Source: an uncultured Acidaminococcus sp.
GTDB lineage: Bacteria > Bacillota > Negativicutes > Acidaminococcales > Acidaminococcaceae
Assembly: GCA_900770265.1 (NCBI GenBank)
Contig: CAAGJR010000019.1
Coordinates: 1-7,087 of the forward strand
Reading direction: 5' to 3'
DNA: 7,087 nucleotides
Part shown: positions 5,023 to 7,087 of the stretch, one piece after another
How positions within the stretch are numbered: the first letter of the stretch is position 1
How the letters are laid out: every line of letters starts with the position of its first letter
Translations under genes and position numbers: made by a program
The notes under the pieces: model-generated
Databases searched by the model: none
The model's input: only the letters and a program-made list of their open reading frames with translations
Told to the model about the DNA's origin: nothing

Positions 5023-5132
5023 GTCCTCCCCTGAAAGGGGAGGGGGACCAGCCGAATGGCTGGTGGAGGGGTCCAACATCGGGTGTGAGACCCCCTACCC
5101 GCAAGCGGGTCCTTTCCTCCTTTCAGGGGGAC
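5023..5132. repeat. Palindromic unit E, short diverged copy between ftsL and murE
   Basis: The left arm (5023-5073) is almost the same as the left arm of units A-D, with AGCC-GAAT-GGCT replacing the GTAA loop. The right arm (5089-5132; GACCCCC to CAGGGGGAC) is an inverted relative containing ACCCG-CAAG-CGGGT. The middle is only about 15 bp, so the unit is 110 bp long. It is preceded by CATAC as units A, B and D are. No terminator-like T-run follows, so murE is probably still cotranscribed; no promoter for murE is visible. Confidence 0.88.
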
Positions 5133-5164
5133 ACAGAAGTATGGTGTGAGAATGGGGGATGGAC

Positions 5165-6658
5165 ATGGAAAGAAAACTGAAGGAAGTGCTTTGCCAGCTG
5201 CCCGGAGCGGTGGTCACGGGGAAGGTGAATGATCAAGTCATCCGCGATTTGACCATCGATTCCCGTACCGTCGCCCCTGGCAGTCTTTTTATTTGTTTGA
5301 AAGGTGTCAATACAGACGGCCATAAATACATCGGAAAAGCCGTGGAACAAGGCGCGGCTGCCATCCTGGTGGAAGAGGACGTGGCTCCCATCGACGGGAC
5401 CGTCCTCATCAAGGTGCCCAGCACCAACGAGGCCATGACCGGCCTGGCACCCTGGTTCTATGACTATCCCGCCCGGAAGATGCGCATGGTGGGCGTAACG
5501 GGCACCAACGGCAAGACCACCACCACGAACATCCTGCGTACCCTCTTGACCCGCACGGGCCACAAGGTGGGTCTCATCGGCACCATCAACGTGATGATCG
5601 GGGACGAAGTGCGCAAGAGCCACAACACCACCCCGGACGTGGTGGACCTGCAGAAGATTTTGTATGAAATGGTAGAGGCCCACTGTGACACCTGTGTCAT
5701 GGAAGTGTCCTCCCATGCCCTGGCCCTGCGCCGGGTGGCCGGCATCGAATACGATACGGCTGTACTGACGAACATCACCCAGGACCACCTGGATTTCCAC
5801 AAGACCATGGAAAACTACCGGGAAGCCAAGGCCCTGCTGTTCACCCACCTGCACGAAGGGGTGAAGCCCAACAAGACGGCCATCTTCAATGCGGATGACC
5901 CCAGCTCGGCCCTGATCATGCCCCGGGTGAAGACGAAAATCATGACCTACGGCAAGGGGAAGGATAACGATGTGTATCCGCTGACCTTCCACGTGGCCGC
6001 TACTCATATGGAACTGAACCTGCATACCCCTGTGGGCGAAATGGACCTCAAGCTGCACATCACCGGGGAATTCAACGTGTACAACGTGATGGGCACCATC
6101 TGTGCCGCCATTGCAGAAGGCCTGACGAAGGATGATATCATCAAGGGCCTGGACGATTTCGGCGGCGTGCCCGGCCGGTTCCAGCTGATCCATGCGGGCC
6201 AGCCCTTCACCGTGGTGGTGGACTATGCCCATACGCCGGACGGCCTGGAGAACGTGCTGAAGACCGCCCGCCAGATCACGAAGGGCAGCCTGTGGGTCAT
6301 CTTCGGCGCCGGCGGTGACCGGGACCGGAAGAAACGGCCCATCATGGGCAAGATCGCCCTGGACCTGGCTGATAAGATCATCGTGACCAGCGACAACCCC
6401 CGGACGGAAGATCCGGAAGCCATCATCAAGGATATCGAAGAGGGGTTGGTGAATCCGCTTGCGGATAAGGAAATCCACAAGATCACCGACCGGCGGGAAG
6501 CCATCGAGTACGCCATGGCCCATGCGAAACCGGATGATGTGGTCATGATCGCCGGCAAAGGCCACGAAGATTATCAGGTGCTGAAAGACCGCACCATCCA
6601 TTTCTCCGATGCAGAAGTGGTGAAAGAATATTTCCAGAAGGGGAAGACCCATGCTTAA
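5165..6658 (+). CDS. murE: UDP-N-acetylmuramoyl-L-alanyl-D-glutamate--2,6-diaminopimelate ligase
   Basis: This cytoplasmic ATP-dependent Mur ligase adds the third residue of the peptidoglycan stem peptide. The protein has 497 residues, normal for MurE. The N-terminal UDP-binding domain shows LTIDSRTVAPGSLF. The ATP-binding loop GTNGKT is at 113-118, and NITQDHLDFH precedes EAKALLF, whose Lys222 should be the carbamylated lysine. DNPR at 410-413 marks specificity for meso-diaminopimelate rather than lysine by family rules. I prefer the ATG at 5165: GGGGGA (5154-5159) is properly spaced for it, whereas the ATG at 5159 directly abuts those G residues; the difference is two residues. It overlaps murF by eight bases, indicating coupled translation. 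Confidence 0.96.
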   Translation: MERKLKEVLCQLPGAVVTGKVNDQVIRDLTIDSRTVAPGSLFICLKGVNTDGHKYIGKAVEQGAAAILVEEDVAPIDGTVLIKVPSTNEAMTGLAPWFYDYPARKMRMVGVTGTNGKTTTTNILRTLLTRTGHKVGLIGTINVMIGDEVRKSHNTTPDVVDLQKILYEMVEAHCDTCVMEVSSHALALRRVAGIEYDTAVLTNITQDHLDFHKTMENYREAKALLFTHLHEGVKPNKTAIFNADDPSSALIMPRVKTKIMTYGKGKDNDVYPLTFHVAATHMELNLHTPVGEMDLKLHITGEFNVYNVMGTICAAIAEGLTKDDIIKGLDDFGGVPGRFQLIHAGQPFTVVVDYAHTPDGLENVLKTARQITKGSLWVIFGAGGDRDRKKRPIMGKIALDLADKIIVTSDNPRTEDPEAIIKDIEEGLVNPLADKEIHKITDRREAIEYAMAHAKPDDVVMIAGKGHEDYQVLKDRTIHFSDAEVVKEYFQKGKTHA

Positions 6659-7087
6659 GCTTTCTATGATTTGCAAGGCACTGTCGGTGGAATCCGCGCT
6701 GCCTCAAGATACAGAATTCACCGATGTGATTACCGACTCCCGGGCCATTGTGCCCGGCTGTCTGTTCCTGGCCCTGGTGGGCGAAAAGTTCGACGGCCAT
6801 GCGTTTGTGGGTAAGGCCCTGGAAGAAGGGGCTGCGGCTGCCGTGGTTTCCCGGGTGCCTGAAGGCGTAGCGGCTGAAAAGTGCCTGGTGGTGCCCGACA
6901 CCCTGAAGGCCTACCAGCAGATTGCCACGGCCTGGCGGCTGGCCCAGAAGGACCTGACCGTCATCGCCATCACCGGCAGCAACGGCAAGACGTCCACCAA
7001 GGACTGCATCGCCGCTGTGCTGGGTGAAAAATACCGGGTCATCAAGACCCAGGCCAACTTCAACAACGAAATCGGCCTGCCGAAGAC
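6651..7087 (+). CDS. murF: UDP-N-acetylmuramoyl-tripeptide--D-alanyl-D-alanine ligase, 3'-truncated by the window
   Basis: MurF joins D-Ala-D-Ala to the tripeptide product of MurE, completing the cytoplasmic pentapeptide precursor. Only the first 145 residues are present of a family usually about 450 long. The N-terminal domain shows FTDVITDSRAIVPGCLFLAL and FDGHAFVGKALEEGAAA, which recall the equivalent MurE domain. The ATP-binding GSNGKT is at residues 109-114, and the MurF-typical TQANFNNEIGLP closes the visible part. The start overlaps the last eight bases of murE, and GAAGGGGA (6637-6644) lies about six bases upstream of the ATG. The frame runs open to the window end. Confidence 0.95.
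   Translation, partial: MLKLSMICKALSVESALPQDTEFTDVITDSRAIVPGCLFLALVGEKFDGHAFVGKALEEGAAAAVVSRVPEGVAAEKCLVVPDTLKAYQQIATAWRLAQKDLTVIAITGSNGKTSTKDCIAAVLGEKYRVIKTQANFNNEIGLPK

Noticed and set aside
5097..5120. The ACCCG/CGGGT hairpin before murE as a terminator
   Set aside because: The stem is short and is followed by CCTTTCCTCC rather than a T-run. It is better explained as part of unit E's right arm.
5123..6676. A 517-codon open frame on the minus strand opposite murE
   Set aside because: It is an antisense shadow of a well-supported murE with all Mur-ligase motifs. The translation is rich in His, Gly and Val with no recognisable domain, as expected from the complement of GC-rich codons.

Overview
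The window looks like chromosome of a fairly GC-rich Firmicute with a diderm-type wall, most likely a member of the Negativicutes. An Acidaminococcus-like genome is my best guess, but this is inferred from gene content and style and no database was searched. Supporting points are a mraZ-led division and cell-wall (dcw) cluster, a MurE carrying the DNPR signature of meso-diaminopimelate ligases, a PyrE ending in a CPLC tail, and a small DUF1858 redox-disulfide protein.

Layout from left to right. (1) Positions 1-1133 hold the end of a pyrimidine operon: pyrF (5' end outside the window) overlaps pyrE by one base, and a strong intrinsic terminator follows at 1135-1167. (2) Positions 1168-1342 hold short hairpins, heptamer repeats and a hairpin with T-runs on both strands. 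(3) A DUF1858 gene lies on the minus strand (1341-1571) with its own extended -10 promoter. (4) Positions 1674-2829 form a repeat island: three complete units of about 186 bp and one half unit of a mirror-image, hairpin-rich GC-rich element. A minus-strand gene for a DUF559 (Vsr-like, PD-(D/E)xK-type) nuclease sits in the middle (2079-2453). (5) From 2950 onward runs the dcw cluster on the plus strand: promoter, MraZ-type operator repeats, mraZ, rsmH, an ftsL-like gene, murE and the beginning of murF, which runs off the window.

How the genes work together. PyrE and PyrF carry out the last two steps of UMP synthesis. MraZ probably represses its own operon by binding the AAAGTGG repeats that sit on the transcription start region and the mraZ ribosome binding site. 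RsmH methylates 16S rRNA, FtsL is a divisome membrane protein, and MurE and MurF add the third residue and then the terminal dipeptide of the peptidoglycan stem peptide. The usual ftsI/spoVD-type transpeptidase gene between ftsL and murE is absent. That gap holds a divergent copy of the same palindromic element, and a second, unrelated palindromic element lies between rsmH and ftsL.

The least ordinary part is the repeat island. A single-domain nuclease gene sits inside an array of paired inverted repeats. The arrangement resembles REP/BIME elements with their dedicated RAYT enzyme, but with a DUF559 protein in place of a Y1 transposase. A functional link between nuclease and repeat is my inference.
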